A stretch of DNA of 8,903 bases from an uncultured Syntrophobacteraceae bacterium (GTDB taxonomy: Bacteria; Desulfobacterota; Syntrophobacteria; Syntrophobacterales; Syntrophobacteraceae): NCBI GenBank assembly GCA_937889795.1, contig CALBZH010000634.1, forward strand, positions 1-8,903, in the 5' to 3' direction. Positions 1 through 7,457 of the stretch are shown piece by piece. The notes below the pieces were generated by a model, which had not been told where the DNA came from, searched no databases, and worked only from the letters and a program-made list of their open reading frames with translations. The translations under genes were made by a program, and so were the position numbers. The stretch's first letter is position 1, and the number at the start of each line of letters is the position of its first letter.

Positions 1-702
1 CTGCATGCCGCTCAGTTTGGCGAGACGGATACGCGCCGCGGTTACGGCAGGGATCGTGCCGTTTCCAGGCATCCCGATCCCAAGCGCTTCCGTGAGGCAA
101 TTCATGGAATTGGCCGTGAACATCCCGGCGCAGGATCCACAGCCGGGGCAGGCATGGTCTTCAAGCTCGCCAAGCTCCTCCTCGCTCATTTGCCCGGTCT
201 TGCAGGCCCCAACGCCCTCGAAGACGGAAATGAGGTCCACCTGATTCTTGCCGACGCGACCGGCCAGCATCGGGCCGCCGCTGATCACGATGGAGGGTAT
301 GTTCAGGCGCATGGCTGCCATGAGCATTCCGGGAATGATCTTGTCACAATTAGGGACGAGCACCAGTCCATCGAATGGATGAGCCATGGCCATGATTTCA
401 ACGGAGTCTGCGATGAGCTCCCGGCTTGCCAGGGAATAGCGCATGCCGCCGTGGTTCATGGCGATCCCGTCGCAGACGCCGATGGTGCTGAATTCGATAG
501 GGGTGCCGCCGGCGTGGCGGATACCGGCCTTGACCGCTTCGGTGATCCGGTCGAGGTGGATGTGCCCGGGAATGATCTCATTGGCGGAGTTGGCAACACC
601 GATCAAGGGACGATCAAGCTCGGCCTGGGTATATCCCATGGCTTTGAATAGTGAACGATGAGGTGCCTTCTCTATCCCCTTCTTCATGGCATCGCTGCGC
701 AT
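1..702 (-). CDS. ilvD: Dihydroxy-acid dehydratase, N-terminal part (partial, cut by window start)
   Basis: IlvD dehydrates 2,3-dihydroxy-isovalerate and 2,3-dihydroxy-3-methylvalerate to the 2-keto acids in valine, leucine and isoleucine synthesis. It is cytoplasmic and uses an iron-sulfur cluster and Mg2+. The first 234 codons are present; the family is usually about 550-560 residues, so the C-terminal half lies outside. Visible family motifs are [15 protein letters not shown] (77-91), the PNCDK block with Cys119 and Lys121, SGGPM (141-145) and [28 protein letters not shown] signature (Cys185, 188, 191). The stretch at 44-50 reads IPGHIHL, with Gly where [2Fe-2S] dehydratases carry their first cluster cysteine. 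That resembles the oxygen-sensitive E. coli type and suggests a [4Fe-4S] enzyme (inference). The ATG at 702 is preceded by GGAG with 7-base spacing. It is transcribed divergently from the merR-like gene. Confidence 0.96.
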   Translation of the reverse strand, partial: MRSDAMKKGIEKAPHRSLFKAMGYTQAELDRPLIGVANSANEIIPGHIHLDRITEAVKAGIRHAGGTPIEFSTIGVCDGIAMNHGGMRYSLASRELIADSVEIMAMAHPFDGLVLVPNCDKIIPGMLMAAMRLNIPSIVISGGPMLAGRVGKNQVDLISVFEGVGACKTGQMSEEELGELEDHACPGCGSCAGMFTANSMNCLTEALGIGMPGNGTIPAVTAARIRLAKLSGMQ

Positions 703-719
703 ACATGCTCTCCACAAGG

Positions 720-749
720 TTCATACCGGTTGGGGTGTATGGGTGACAA
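720..749 (-). promoter_or_regulatory. Possible ilvD promoter
   Basis: On the minus strand there is TTGTCA (749-744), an 18-base spacer and TATGAA (725-720), 5/6 and 4/6 matches to the sigma70 boxes. It would start transcription only about 10 bases before the ilvD ATG, leaving just enough leader for the GGAG. No leader peptide or T-box-like structure was recognised. Weak, consensus-based call. Confidence 0.25.
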
Positions 750-851
750 ATGGGTGTGGCTCGGATTCCATTTGATAAATCGGTCCATTCTCAATAGCAT
801 TGATGCAGGGAAAAGTGAAGATTTCTCACAGGCGGCCGGTCATGAAAAGAA

Positions 852-880
852 TAGACAGTTGAAAAGGCAGGTTTTATAAT
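852..880 (+). promoter_or_regulatory. Sigma70-type promoter of the merR-like / radical SAM pair
   Basis: TAGACA (852-857) matches the -35 consensus at 5 of 6 bases, and TATAAT (875-880) is a perfect -10 box. The spacer is exactly 17 bases. The surrounding DNA (860-915) is clearly more AT-rich than the flanking genes. Transcription would start near 887, giving a leader of about 45 bases before the ATG at 932. The spacer has normal length, unlike the 19-20 bp spacers of classical MerR-activated promoters, so if the regulator acts here it need not do so by DNA untwisting. A ribosome binding site, AGGAG at 917-921, lies 10 bases before the ATG. Confidence 0.6.
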
Positions 881-931
881 TCCGTTACTTTTATAGACTT
901 TGTAATGCTTTGATACAGGAGACGCTCAAGT

Positions 932-1378
932 ATGGACCTCGAATCTCAGAAAGCGCTTTACCCCATCGGCATCGTGGCGGAGCTGCTGGACATTCACCCG
1001 AGGACGCTACGTATCTACGAGCAGGAAGGCCTCATCAAACCTGCCCGACGAGGCGGAAAGCGGTTTTATTCGAACAATGATCTGCAGTGGCTCAAATGCC
1101 TGCGAAAGCTCCTTACGGACGAAGGTCTGAACATTGCCGGCATCAAGAAGCTCCTCACCATCGCGCCCTGCTGGAAAATCCGCAACTGCGGGGAAGAAGT
1201 GCGCAAAGAATGTCCGGCCATTCTGAACTTTCCCATTCCTTGTTGGGACCTCATGCCTCGTGTCTGCAAGGAAAACGACCGCTCTTGCCCTGAATGCGAA
1301 GTCTATCTGAAGAAGACAAATCATATCATGGCGGCGACCGACCAGCTGGACTCAGACGCGAAGGCGGACGCTTCCTGA
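932..1378 (+). CDS. MerR-family transcriptional regulator with cysteine-rich C-terminal tail
   Basis: This 148-residue protein has an N-terminal MerR winged helix-turn-helix: about residues 8-45 (YPIGIVAELLDIHPRTLRIYE region, then EGLIKPARRGGKRFY) and a second helical part to about 76 (LTDEGLNIAGIKKLL). The HTH and the EGLNIAGIK stretch look closest to the HspR/GlnR-like branch. Residues 80-122 replace the usual long dimerisation helix and ligand domain. They carry seven cysteines: Cys80-Trp81, Cys86, Cys94-Pro, Cys104-Trp105, Cys112, and Cys119-x-x-Cys122. This pattern resembles the short 'two-CW' cysteine-rich domain seen in Desulfobacterota proteins and suggests a metal or Fe-S ligand set (inference). 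An eighth Cys (56) sits in the DNA-binding part. The ATG at 932 has AGGAG 10 bases upstream. The downstream radical SAM gene starts 6 bases after the stop. The signal sensed and the targets are unknown. Confidence 0.85.
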   Translation: MDLESQKALYPIGIVAELLDIHPRTLRIYEQEGLIKPARRGGKRFYSNNDLQWLKCLRKLLTDEGLNIAGIKKLLTIAPCWKIRNCGEEVRKECPAILNFPIPCWDLMPRVCKENDRSCPECEVYLKKTNHIMAATDQLDSDAKADAS

Positions 1379-1384
1379 CGCGCC

Positions 1385-2344
1385 ATGGCCTCATCCCCAG
1401 CGATACTGTTTGGACCTGTTCCTTCCCGCCGTCTTGGTCGGTCTTTGGGAATCGATGTCATTCCCCCTAAAACCTGCACCTATGATTGTGTCTATTGTGA
1501 ATCAGGGAGAACAACCACACTCACGATCCTGAGGCGGGAGCTTGTCGATGACGACGTCGTTCTCGGCGAGCTTGGACTTTTTTTGGGTCAGCATTCGGGA
1601 AAGGCCGACGTACTGACGTTCTCGAGCGCAGGCGAGCCGACCCTTCACTTGGGGCTCGGTCGGTTGATCCGACGCATCAAGCAAGCATGGCCGTCTTTGC
1701 CTTTGGTCGTGCTGACGAACGGCTCCTTGCTTTGGGACCCCGAGGTGAGGCGGGATCTTCTCGAGGCGGATCGTGTTGTCCCGTCCTTGGACGCAGCCAC
1801 CCTCAATACATTTCGGAAGGTCGACCGGCCCCATCCAAGCCTGGCGCTTGATGTCATCCTGGAGGGGATGTACGCTTTCCGACGCGACTATCGTGGCGAG
1901 CTTCACCTGGAAATCCTTCTCGTGCGTGGCATGAACGACAGTCCGGAAGAGCTGAGAGCGTTGCGAGGGGAGGTGGATCGAATCAAGCCGGATCGTGTTG
2001 AGCTCAATACGGTGGTTCGTCCTCCAGCCTGCGAAGGGGTTCTCGGATTGACAGAACCTGAGATGACCGCTGCTGCGGCTCATTTTTCGCCTGAAGTTAC
2101 CCGCATCATTGGAGGGTTCGAGCCCACAGCCCGTTCCGGCGACGATTCCGGGCCACTGGAGAGCCGGGTCCTCCACCTGGTGGCCCGACGACCCTGCAGC
2201 GCCGAAGAAATGGCGGATTCACTGGGGGTATCGAGCGACGTCCTGGAGGAGATCTTGTCGAGGCTGACGCGCGCGGAGAAGATCAAACGGCACCGTTATG
2301 GGGATCGGACCTTCTTCTGTCTTTCATCCAGGGATACGGACTGA
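1385..2344 (+). CDS. Radical SAM protein, COG0731 type, with C-terminal winged helix
   Basis: A 319-residue cytoplasmic radical SAM enzyme. The N-terminus reads GPVPSRRLGRSLGID (10-24), characteristic of the COG0731 group related to wyosine-synthesis enzymes. The cluster motif CxxxCxxC follows at Cys31, Cys35 and Cys38, and these cysteines would hold the SAM-binding [4Fe-4S] cluster. FSSAGEPTLH (79-88) is the SAM-binding GGE-like motif, and LTNGSLL (110-116) and RGMND (181-185) are further barrel strands. Residues about 255-312 form a predicted winged helix that may bind nucleic acid or a partner. The substrate is not known; bacterial COG0731 members are mostly uncharacterised, so a tRNA-modifying role is only a guess. 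There is no good Shine-Dalgarno before the ATG. The start lies 6 bases after the merR-like stop, so translational coupling is likely. Converges on lon. Confidence 0.88.
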   Translation: MASSPAILFGPVPSRRLGRSLGIDVIPPKTCTYDCVYCESGRTTTLTILRRELVDDDVVLGELGLFLGQHSGKADVLTFSSAGEPTLHLGLGRLIRRIKQAWPSLPLVVLTNGSLLWDPEVRRDLLEADRVVPSLDAATLNTFRKVDRPHPSLALDVILEGMYAFRRDYRGELHLEILLVRGMNDSPEELRALRGEVDRIKPDRVELNTVVRPPACEGVLGLTEPEMTAAAAHFSPEVTRIIGGFEPTARSGDDSGPLESRVLHLVARRPCSAEEMADSLGVSSDVLEEILSRLTRAEKIKRHRYGDRTFFCLSSRDTD

Positions 2345-2379
2345 GCGCGTTGGGGTTTGCGCCAGCATGAGCGCGAGAA

Positions 2380-2453
2380 CGTCATCCCGGTGACGATCGG
2401 GATCCAGAAGCATTTTCAAGAGAGCCTGGGTATCGGCCTTCGCCGGGATGACG
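2380..2453. repeat. Long imperfect palindrome in the convergent intergenic region
   Basis: The arms 2380-2407 and 2426-2453 pair over 28 positions with 21 Watson-Crick pairs, 4 G-U pairs and 3 mismatches, around an 18-base loop. The outer 11 pairs (CGTCATCCCGG with CCGGGATGACG) are perfect. The arm consensus resembles the GTCATTCCCGCG...GGGAATCCAG palindromes dispersed in many Desulfobacterota genomes (from memory, not searched). It lies 36 bases after the radical SAM stop and about 85 bases after the lon stop on the other strand, so either transcript could fold it. No run of T follows it on either strand, so it is not a classical intrinsic terminator. Confidence 0.75.
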
Positions 2454-2538
2454 ACGCGGATATGGGGAATCTGTTTCATGGCTGTGAGGAGCCCTCTTCC
2501 TTTCCTGGGAGGGAGACTCCGCGGACCTGCTCCTCCGG

Positions 2539-4989
2539 TCAGTGGGCTCTGATTCCGTCCGGTGTGGGTTTTTCCTTCTCGAACATGACCGGCTGCTGAC
2601 TCTCGGGCTCCGATGGCATGAGAAGCTGGTCGGTGTTTTCCACCGCCAGTGCTTTGCGCAGCACGTCGTCCATGTGCTCGACAAGCTCGATTTCGATCTC
2701 CTGAAGGATTTTGGCCGGGATATCCTTCAGGTCCTTCGCGTTGTCTTTAGGGATGAGCACGGTCTTGATTAGGGCGCGATGGGCTGCGAGAATCTTTTCC
2801 TTGAGACCGCCGATCGGCAGAACGCGGCCCCTCAACGTGATTTCCCCCGTCATGGCCACGTCGCTTCGCGTCGGAATCTTGGTCAGTGCGGAAACCATCG
2901 ACGTTGCCATGGTAATGCCGGCCGAAGGCCCGTCTTTGGGAATAGCTCCTTCGGGAACGTGAACGTGAATGTCCAGGTTCTGGTAAAAGTCCGCGTCGAT
3001 GCCGAGCTGCGTGGATCGGGAGCGAACATAGCTCAATGCGGCTTGTGCCGATTCCTGCATCACTTCGCCCAGCTTTCCCGTGATCGTGATCTTTCCCTTG
3101 CCGGGCATGGTGACCGTTTCAATCCCGAGGATATCGCCGCCGAATTCTGTCCATGCGAGCCCGACAGCGAGACCGATCTCGTCCTTCTCCTCGGCACGCC
3201 CGTAGCGAAACTTGGGAATTCCCAGGTACTCCTGAATAAGGTCTTCCGTGAGCTCGATTCGGGTCTCGGGACCATTGCGGACCACTTCCTTGGCGACTTT
3301 CCTGCAGACGGACGCGATCTCCCTCTCGAGGTTGCGGACGCCCGCTTCCTTCGTGTAATGTCGAGTGATGTAAAGCAATATGTCATCGGAAAAGACGGCG
3401 TTCTCGGGGCTCAGCCCATTGGCCTTGCTCTGCTTGGCGACCAGAAAGTCCCTGGCGATGCTCAACTTTTCGATCTCCGTATAGCCCGCGAGCTGGATCA
3501 CTTCCATACGGTCCCGCAGGGGAGCGGGGATCGAGTGAAGATTGTTTGCCGTCGTGATGAAAAAGACCTCCGATAGGTCGTAATCCAGATCCAAGTAATG
3601 ATCATTGAAGGCGTTGTTCTGCTCGGGATCCAGTACTTCGAGGAGGGCCGCCGAGGGGTCGCCCCGAAAATCCATGCTCATCTTATCGATTTCATCCAAG
3701 CAGAAAACCGGGTTGTTGGTCTTCGCTTTCTTCAGGCTCTGGATGATCTTTCCGGGCAGAGCCCCGATATAGGTCCGGCGATGCCCACGAATTTCAGCCT
3801 CATCGCGGACGCCGCCCAAGGACAGACGGATGAAGTTTCGGTGCATGGACCTGGCAATGGAGCGTGCGAGTGATGTCTTGCCAACGCCGGGCGGTCCCAC
3901 AAAGCACAGAATTGGGCCTTTAATCTTTTTTACCAGGGCTTGAACGGCCAAGTACTCGAGGATGCGCTGTTTAGGTTTTTCCAAACCGAAGTGGTCTTCG
4001 TCCAGGATCCGGCTTGCTTCGTCGATGTCAAGCTTGTCTTTGGTCTTGTCAAACCACGGAAGGGAGAGGATCCAGTCGATGTAATTGCGGACTACCGTTG
4101 CTTCAGCGCTCATGGGAGACATGAATTTGAGCTTTTTGAGCTCGCTTCGCACCTTGGTGGCGGCTTCTTGGGACAGCTTCTTGCGCTTGATGCGCTTCTC
4201 GAGCTCTTCCAGCTCTGTCTTGAAGTCGTCCTTCTCACCCATTTCCTTCTGGATGGCGCGCATTTGCTCGTTGAGGTAATACTCTCGCTGCGTCTTTTCC
4301 ATCTGCTTCTTGACGCGGCCCTTTATGCGCTCCTCGGTTTGGGTGATCTCGATTTCTGTCCGGATGTTTCCAAAAAGCTTCTCCAGCCGCTGAACGACGT
4401 TCAGGGTCTCGAGAAGCTTCTGCTTCACGTCAAGGGCAAAAGGCATGTAGGAAGCGACCGTATCTGCCAGGCGGGAGGGGTGGTTGATCCCCGCGACGGT
4501 ATCCAGGACTTCCTGGGTGATCTTCTTGTTGTGCTTGGAATAGGCCTCGAACGCGGTACGGATGCTGCGGCGAAGGGCTTCGATCTCGACGGAATCGTCA
4601 GCCGTTTCCGTAACCGTCTCCAATTGAACCAGGAAATGATCCGGGTTGGGAAGAAAGCTGAGGATCTTGCAGCGGGTTTCCCCCTCGACCAACACCTTCA
4701 CCGTGCCGTCCGGCAGACGGAGGATCTGAAGGATCGTGGCCAAAGTACCGATGCGGTAGATGTCCGATTCTCCGGGAGAATCCGTTTTTGCACGCTTCTG
4801 GGCCGCAAGGAAGATCTTCTTGTCGGTGCTCATGGCTTTTTCCAGCGCGCTCACCGACTTATCCCGACCGACGAAAAGCGGTACCACCATCGTCGGAAAG
4901 ACCACGATGTCCCTGAGGGGAAGCAGGGGCATCGTGAAGGGGGTCATGTGGTTGTGCTGATCATCTTTGCTGCGCGTGAGTTTAAACAT
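2539..4989 (-). CDS. lon: ATP-dependent endopeptidase La (Lon protease)
   Basis: Lon is a homohexameric cytoplasmic AAA+ serine protease that degrades misfolded and short-lived regulatory proteins. The 816 residues cover all parts. The N-terminal substrate-binding domain spans about 16-210 and starts with the typical [13 protein letters not shown] coiled-coil helical region spans about 215-300. The AAA+ module has Walker A GPPGVGKT at 365-372 and Walker B VFCLDEID at 428-435. The protease domain has Ser689 in KDGPSAG and Lys730 in GGLKEK as the catalytic dyad. After the conserved end near 781 there is a tail of about 35 residues rich in Pro, Glu and Gln, making the protein slightly longer than E. 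coli Lon (784). The ATG at 4989 is chosen because AGGT precedes it at suitable spacing; the longer frame to 5085 would run into clpX. It lies 37 bases after clpX and is probably cotranscribed. Confidence 0.97.
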   Translation of the reverse strand: MFKLTRSKDDQHNHMTPFTMPLLPLRDIVVFPTMVVPLFVGRDKSVSALEKAMSTDKKIFLAAQKRAKTDSPGESDIYRIGTLATILQILRLPDGTVKVLVEGETRCKILSFLPNPDHFLVQLETVTETADDSVEIEALRRSIRTAFEAYSKHNKKITQEVLDTVAGINHPSRLADTVASYMPFALDVKQKLLETLNVVQRLEKLFGNIRTEIEITQTEERIKGRVKKQMEKTQREYYLNEQMRAIQKEMGEKDDFKTELEELEKRIKRKKLSQEAATKVRSELKKLKFMSPMSAEATVVRNYIDWILSLPWFDKTKDKLDIDEASRILDEDHFGLEKPKQRILEYLAVQALVKKIKGPILCFVGPPGVGKTSLARSIARSMHRNFIRLSLGGVRDEAEIRGHRRTYIGALPGKIIQSLKKAKTNNPVFCLDEIDKMSMDFRGDPSAALLEVLDPEQNNAFNDHYLDLDYDLSEVFFITTANNLHSIPAPLRDRMEVIQLAGYTEIEKLSIARDFLVAKQSKANGLSPENAVFSDDILLYITRHYTKEAGVRNLEREIASVCRKVAKEVVRNGPETRIELTEDLIQEYLGIPKFRYGRAEEKDEIGLAVGLAWTEFGGDILGIETVTMPGKGKITITGKLGEVMQESAQAALSYVRSRSTQLGIDADFYQNLDIHVHVPEGAIPKDGPSAGITMATSMVSALTKIPTRSDVAMTGEITLRGRVLPIGGLKEKILAAHRALIKTVLIPKDNAKDLKDIPAKILQEIEIELVEHMDDVLRKALAVENTDQLLMPSEPESQQPVMFEKEKPTPDGIRAH

Positions 4990-5026
4990 GAGTGACCTGC
5001 TCTCTTCTTCTCGGTATTGTATTGAA

Positions 5027-6280
5027 TCAGGCTGATTCCTGGGTCTGGCTCCGATAAAGCAGCAGCGGCTCGCCTTTCTTGACAATCACATCTTCGTTGA
5101 TGATGCATTCTTGAATTTCCGGGTGCGATGGCAGGTCGTACATGATGTCGAGCATGATGTTCTCCATGATCGACCGCAGTCCGCGCGCACCGGACTTGCG
5201 CCGAATGGCCTCCTTGGCGATGGATCGCAGGCTCCCTTCGGTGAAGCGCAGCCGAACGTCTTCCAGCTCAAAAAGCTTCTTGTACTGTTTGACCAGCGCA
5301 TTCCTGGGCTCGGTCAAAATACTGACCAGCTCGTCTTCGGTGAGCTCACTCAGGGTTGCGATGACGGGGAGGCGTCCCACGAATTCCGGGATCATCCCGA
5401 ACTTGATCAGGTCCTCGGGCTGAACCTGCCCGAGCACTTCACCGATATTCCGATCCTGCTTGCTCCGAATTTCGGCCCCGAATCCGAGACCTTTGACTCC
5501 CACTCTCGAATGGATGATGGTGTCGAGGTAATTGAAAGCCCCTCCGCAGATGAAAAGAATATTGGTTGTGTCAATTTTGATGAATTCCTGTTGGGGATGC
5601 TTCCTCCCTCCCTTGGGAGGGACATTGGCCACCGTGCCCTCGAGGATCTTCAGCAGGGCCTGCTGGACGCCCTCTCCCGAAACATCGCGCGTGATGGACG
5701 GGCTGTCGGACTTCTTGGCGATCTTGTCAATTTCGTCGATGTACACGATTCCACGCGACGCCTTGTCGATGTCGTAATCGGCGGCCTGGATCAGGCTTAC
5801 CAGAATGTTCTCGACGTCTTCACCCACGTACCCGGCTTCCGTCAGCGTCGTGGCATCCGCGATGGTGAAAGGGACGTTCAGGATCTTGGCAAGCGTCTGG
5901 GCGAGTAACGTCTTGCCGGATCCCGTGGGGCCGATCATCAGGATGTTGCTTTTCTGGAGCTCGACGTCATTCTTGTCGAGCTTAAGCTCGATGCGTTTGT
6001 AGTGGTTGTGGACGGCAACGGAGAGGACTTTCTTCGCTCGTTCCTGTCCGATCACGTATTGGTCGAGGATGCTCTTGATCTCGACGGGCTTCGGGATCAT
6101 CGTGGCCCTGGCTGCCTCTTCCCGCTCGTATTCTTCAGCGATGATGTCGTTGCACAGCTCCACGCATTCGTCGCAGATATAGACGGTTGGCCCGGCGATC
6201 AGCTTCTTCACTTCATCCTGCCCCTTGCCGCAGAAGGAGCATCTCAGTTCACCCGTTCTATCGTCCCGCTTTCTGGCCAT
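5027..6280 (-). CDS. clpX: ATP-dependent Clp protease ATP-binding subunit ClpX
   Basis: ClpX is a hexameric AAA+ unfoldase that recognises tagged substrates and threads them into ClpP. The protein is 417 residues, the normal family length. The N-terminal zinc-binding domain has Cys14, Cys17, Cys36 and Cys39. The AAA+ core shows Walker A GPTGSGKT (117-124), pore-1 loop GYVGED (150-155), Walker B IVYIDEID (178-185), the RKH substrate loop (226-228) and sensor-2 GAR (364-366). LGF at 265-267 corresponds to the IGF tripeptide that docks ClpX on ClpP, consistent with a partner ClpP encoded upstream. The ATG at 6280 has a strong AGGAGGG (6286-6292) 5 bases away. It is followed after 37 bases by lon. 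It is separated from clpP by 549 non-coding bases with its own promoter-like and structured elements. Confidence 0.98.
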   Translation of the reverse strand: MARKRDDRTGELRCSFCGKGQDEVKKLIAGPTVYICDECVELCNDIIAEEYEREEAARATMIPKPVEIKSILDQYVIGQERAKKVLSVAVHNHYKRIELKLDKNDVELQKSNILMIGPTGSGKTLLAQTLAKILNVPFTIADATTLTEAGYVGEDVENILVSLIQAADYDIDKASRGIVYIDEIDKIAKKSDSPSITRDVSGEGVQQALLKILEGTVANVPPKGGRKHPQQEFIKIDTTNILFICGGAFNYLDTIIHSRVGVKGLGFGAEIRSKQDRNIGEVLGQVQPEDLIKFGMIPEFVGRLPVIATLSELTEDELVSILTEPRNALVKQYKKLFELEDVRLRFTEGSLRSIAKEAIRRKSGARGLRSIMENIMLDIMYDLPSHPEIQECIINEDVIVKKGEPLLLYRSQTQESA

Positions 6281-6304
6281 TCAATCCCTCCTGCATATGG
6301 TGCG

Positions 6305-6328
6305 CATCGATCGGTCGAAACCTCGATG
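6305..6328 (-). promoter_or_regulatory. UUCG-loop hairpin in the clpX leader
   Basis: Read as minus-strand RNA, CAUCGA pairs with UCGAUG (6 bp), then GGU pairs with ACC around a UUCG tetraloop, with a two-base GA bulge on the 3' side. It ends 12 bases before the AGGAGGG of clpX. The ribosome binding site is outside the stem, so a stabilising or pause role is as likely as control of translation. Confidence 0.45.
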
Positions 6329-6386
6329 TCTTTGCGACCCTCGAGCTGTCACTCGCATCACTTTGGTCTCGTACAATCCCGAAAAG

Positions 6387-6392
6387 ATTATA
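6387..6392 (-). promoter_or_regulatory. clpX: Candidate -10 box for a clpX-lon promoter
   Basis: TATAAT reads on the minus strand from 6392 to 6387 in an AT-rich patch. It would give a clpX leader of about 100 bases that includes the UUCG hairpin. The hexamer at 17-base spacing (TAGCTA) is a poor -35, so the call rests on the -10, the AT-richness and the long gap from clpP. No convincing sigma32-type CTTGAA/CCCCAT pair was found. Confidence 0.35.
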
Positions 6393-6450
6393 AACACGGC
6401 CCTCCGTTTTAGCTACTCATAATTGGACCTAGGGGCGTGGGCGCGGTACC

Positions 6451-6470
6451 GGTCTTGGTAACCTGAGACC
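6451..6470. repeat. Compound palindrome, possible operator
   Basis: GGTCT (6451-6455) is matched by AGACC (6466-6470), and inside them GGT (6457-6459) is matched by ACC (6461-6463). Flanking CCGG and CCCCGG extend the symmetry with a two-base offset. It lies about 60 bases upstream of the TATAAT candidate for clpX, a reasonable place for a regulator site. No known operator consensus was recognised. Confidence 0.35.
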
Positions 6471-6762
6471 CCGGAAAGGTCAATGGTTTTGAGGAAAATG
6501 GATGAAGCAACATTCGTGCTAAAAGGTGCAATGGTTCTTGGTTTTATACGGCGGTTGCACGTGCTGCACCGGAAATGGATGGGCTCATCGACCGGCTCGC
6601 ACACTCGATATGGGCTCGGGAAGGCGCAGCAGGCAGGGGGTTCATAGGGAGCGTTGCGAGGCGGATGGACACGGGGGCGCGGCGACGACGGCAGGGCGAG
6701 CACCAGGACGGTTTGCCCAAGGAGCGGAGAAGCTGTTAAAAACGGTGCGACGAGGTCCCGAG

Positions 6763-6803
6763 TTCATCCGGTCTCTCCCCGGGGTAGTGAGAGACCGGAT
6801 GAA
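6763..6803 (-). repeat. Perfect 15-bp inverted repeat just downstream of clpP
   Basis: TTCATCCGGTCTCTC (6763-6777) and its exact complement (6789-6803) flank an 11-base loop. An outer GAG/CTC adds three pairs past one bulged base. It begins 27 bases after the clpP stop. In the clpP transcript it would be a very stable hairpin. The only U run (five U) lies about 17 bases beyond the stem, so this is not a standard intrinsic terminator; a 3'-end-stabilising or processing hairpin, or a factor-assisted terminator, fits better. It could also be a relic of a small mobile element. Confidence 0.7.
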
Positions 6804-6829
6804 GCTCAAATAGGGGGGACGGCCATCGA

Positions 6830-7444
6830 TCACGCGGGCGAGGACAGCTTGGCGGCGCCGGCGATCCGGGTGCTGATGACTTCGTCAACGAGTCCGTAAT
6901 TCTTCGCTTGTTCGCCCGACATGTAAAAGTCACGCTCCGTGTCTCGCTGGATCTGCTCGATGGGCTTGCCTGTGTGACACGTCACGATCTGGTTGAGCTC
7001 TTCCCTGAGGCGGAGGATTTCACGGGCTTGGATGTCCACATCCGTCGCCTGTCCCTGGAAACCGCCCATGGGCTGGTGGAGCATGATGCGAACGTGGGGC
7101 AGAGCGAACCGTTTTCCCTTCACGCCCGCTGCGAGCAGCACGGCCGCCATGCTGGCGGCTTGGCCCATGCAGAGGGTCGATACGTCGGGCTTGATGTACT
7201 GCATCGTGTCGTAGATCGCCAAACCGGCTGTCACGAGACCACCGGGGGAGTTGATGTAAAAATAGATATCCTTGTCTGGGTCTTCGGATTCCAGGAACAG
7301 CATTTGTGCGATGATGACGTTGGCCACCTCGTCGGTGACGGCCGTTCCCAGAAAAATGATCCGATCCCGCAGCAGTCTCGAATAAATGTCGAACGCTCGC
7401 TCTCCGCGACTGCTCTGCTCGATGACGATGGGAATAAGTGACAT
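6830..7444 (-). CDS. clpP: ATP-dependent Clp protease proteolytic subunit ClpP
   Basis: ClpP is the barrel-shaped, two-ring tetradecameric serine peptidase that degrades proteins unfolded by ClpX. The 204 residues match the family length. The N-terminus [20 protein letters not shown] is typical, and no separate long propeptide is seen. The catalytic triad is Ser98 (in GQAASMAA), His123 (in HQPMGG) and Asp172 (in DTERDFYM). YINSPGG (63-69) is the oxyanion and substrate-strand motif. The ATG at 7444 has GGAG 6 bases upstream; an in-frame ATG at 7465 overlaps the end of tig and lacks a good ribosome binding site. The gap from tig is only 13 bases, so the two are surely cotranscribed. clpX follows after an unusually long gap. 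Confidence 0.98.
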   Translation of the reverse strand: MSLIPIVIEQSSRGERAFDIYSRLLRDRIIFLGTAVTDEVANVIIAQMLFLESEDPDKDIYFYINSPGGLVTAGLAIYDTMQYIKPDVSTLCMGQAASMAAVLLAAGVKGKRFALPHVRIMLHQPMGGFQGQATDVDIQAREILRLREELNQIVTCHTGKPIEQIQRDTERDFYMSGEQAKNYGLVDEVISTRIAGAAKLSSPA

Positions 7445-7457
7445 AGAAAGCTCCGTA

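Larger units (their letters stand above)
6281..6829. other. 549-base clpP-clpX intergenic region without a recognisable gene
   Basis: No open frame here has family resemblance or convincing coding character; the longer ones (minus 6413-6703, plus 6526-6813) have arbitrary Pro/Arg/Gly/Cys-rich compositions. Base content is uneven: AT-rich patches near 6380-6425 and 6480-6555, and a G-rich plus strand at about 6605-6720. In clpP-to-clpX order it contains a perfect inverted repeat (6763-6803), a GCACGTGC palindrome with TGCA repeats near 6535-6575, a compound palindrome (6451-6470), a TATAAT box (6392-6387) and a UUCG hairpin (6328-6305) before the clpX ribosome binding site. It most likely contains a clpP 3' end and a clpX promoter with leader; a small RNA is possible but unsupported. 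Confidence 0.7.

Noticed and set aside
912..931. Possible HspR-type HAIR site (GCTCAAG half-site) before the merR-like gene
   Set aside because: Only one half-site is present. The left half at the required 7-base spacing does not match CTTGAGT.
2488..2520. Hairpin-like GGAGCCCTC / GAGGGAGACTCC after lon as an intrinsic terminator
   Set aside because: The stem is interrupted by a three-base bulge and no U-tract follows on either strand.
3940..4995. Long plus-strand open frame (351 codons) opposite lon
   Set aside because: It is the antisense shadow of lon. Lon has all catalytic motifs, and the antisense protein resembles nothing known.
4990..5085. N-terminal extension of Lon to 5085
   Set aside because: It overlaps the end of clpX by 59 bases, has a Cys/Arg-rich composition unlike Lon, and no ribosome binding site. 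The ATG at 4989 fits the family.
6498..6647. Small plus-strand ORF of 49 residues in the clpP-clpX gap, with GAGG three bases before its ATG
   Set aside because: The ribosome binding site is too close, there is no clear promoter, and the sequence resembles no family I know. Without conservation it cannot be supported.
6607..6650. G-rich plus strand with GGG runs as a G-quadruplex
   Set aside because: One of the loops is too long (about 13 bases) for a convincing motif, and it may only reflect local GC skew.
6413..6703. 96-residue minus-strand ORF with four cysteines in the clpP-clpX gap
   Set aside because: Composition is Pro/Arg-rich, as in non-coding GC-rich DNA, and no ribosome binding site was seen before its ATG. 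The cysteines form no recognisable motif.
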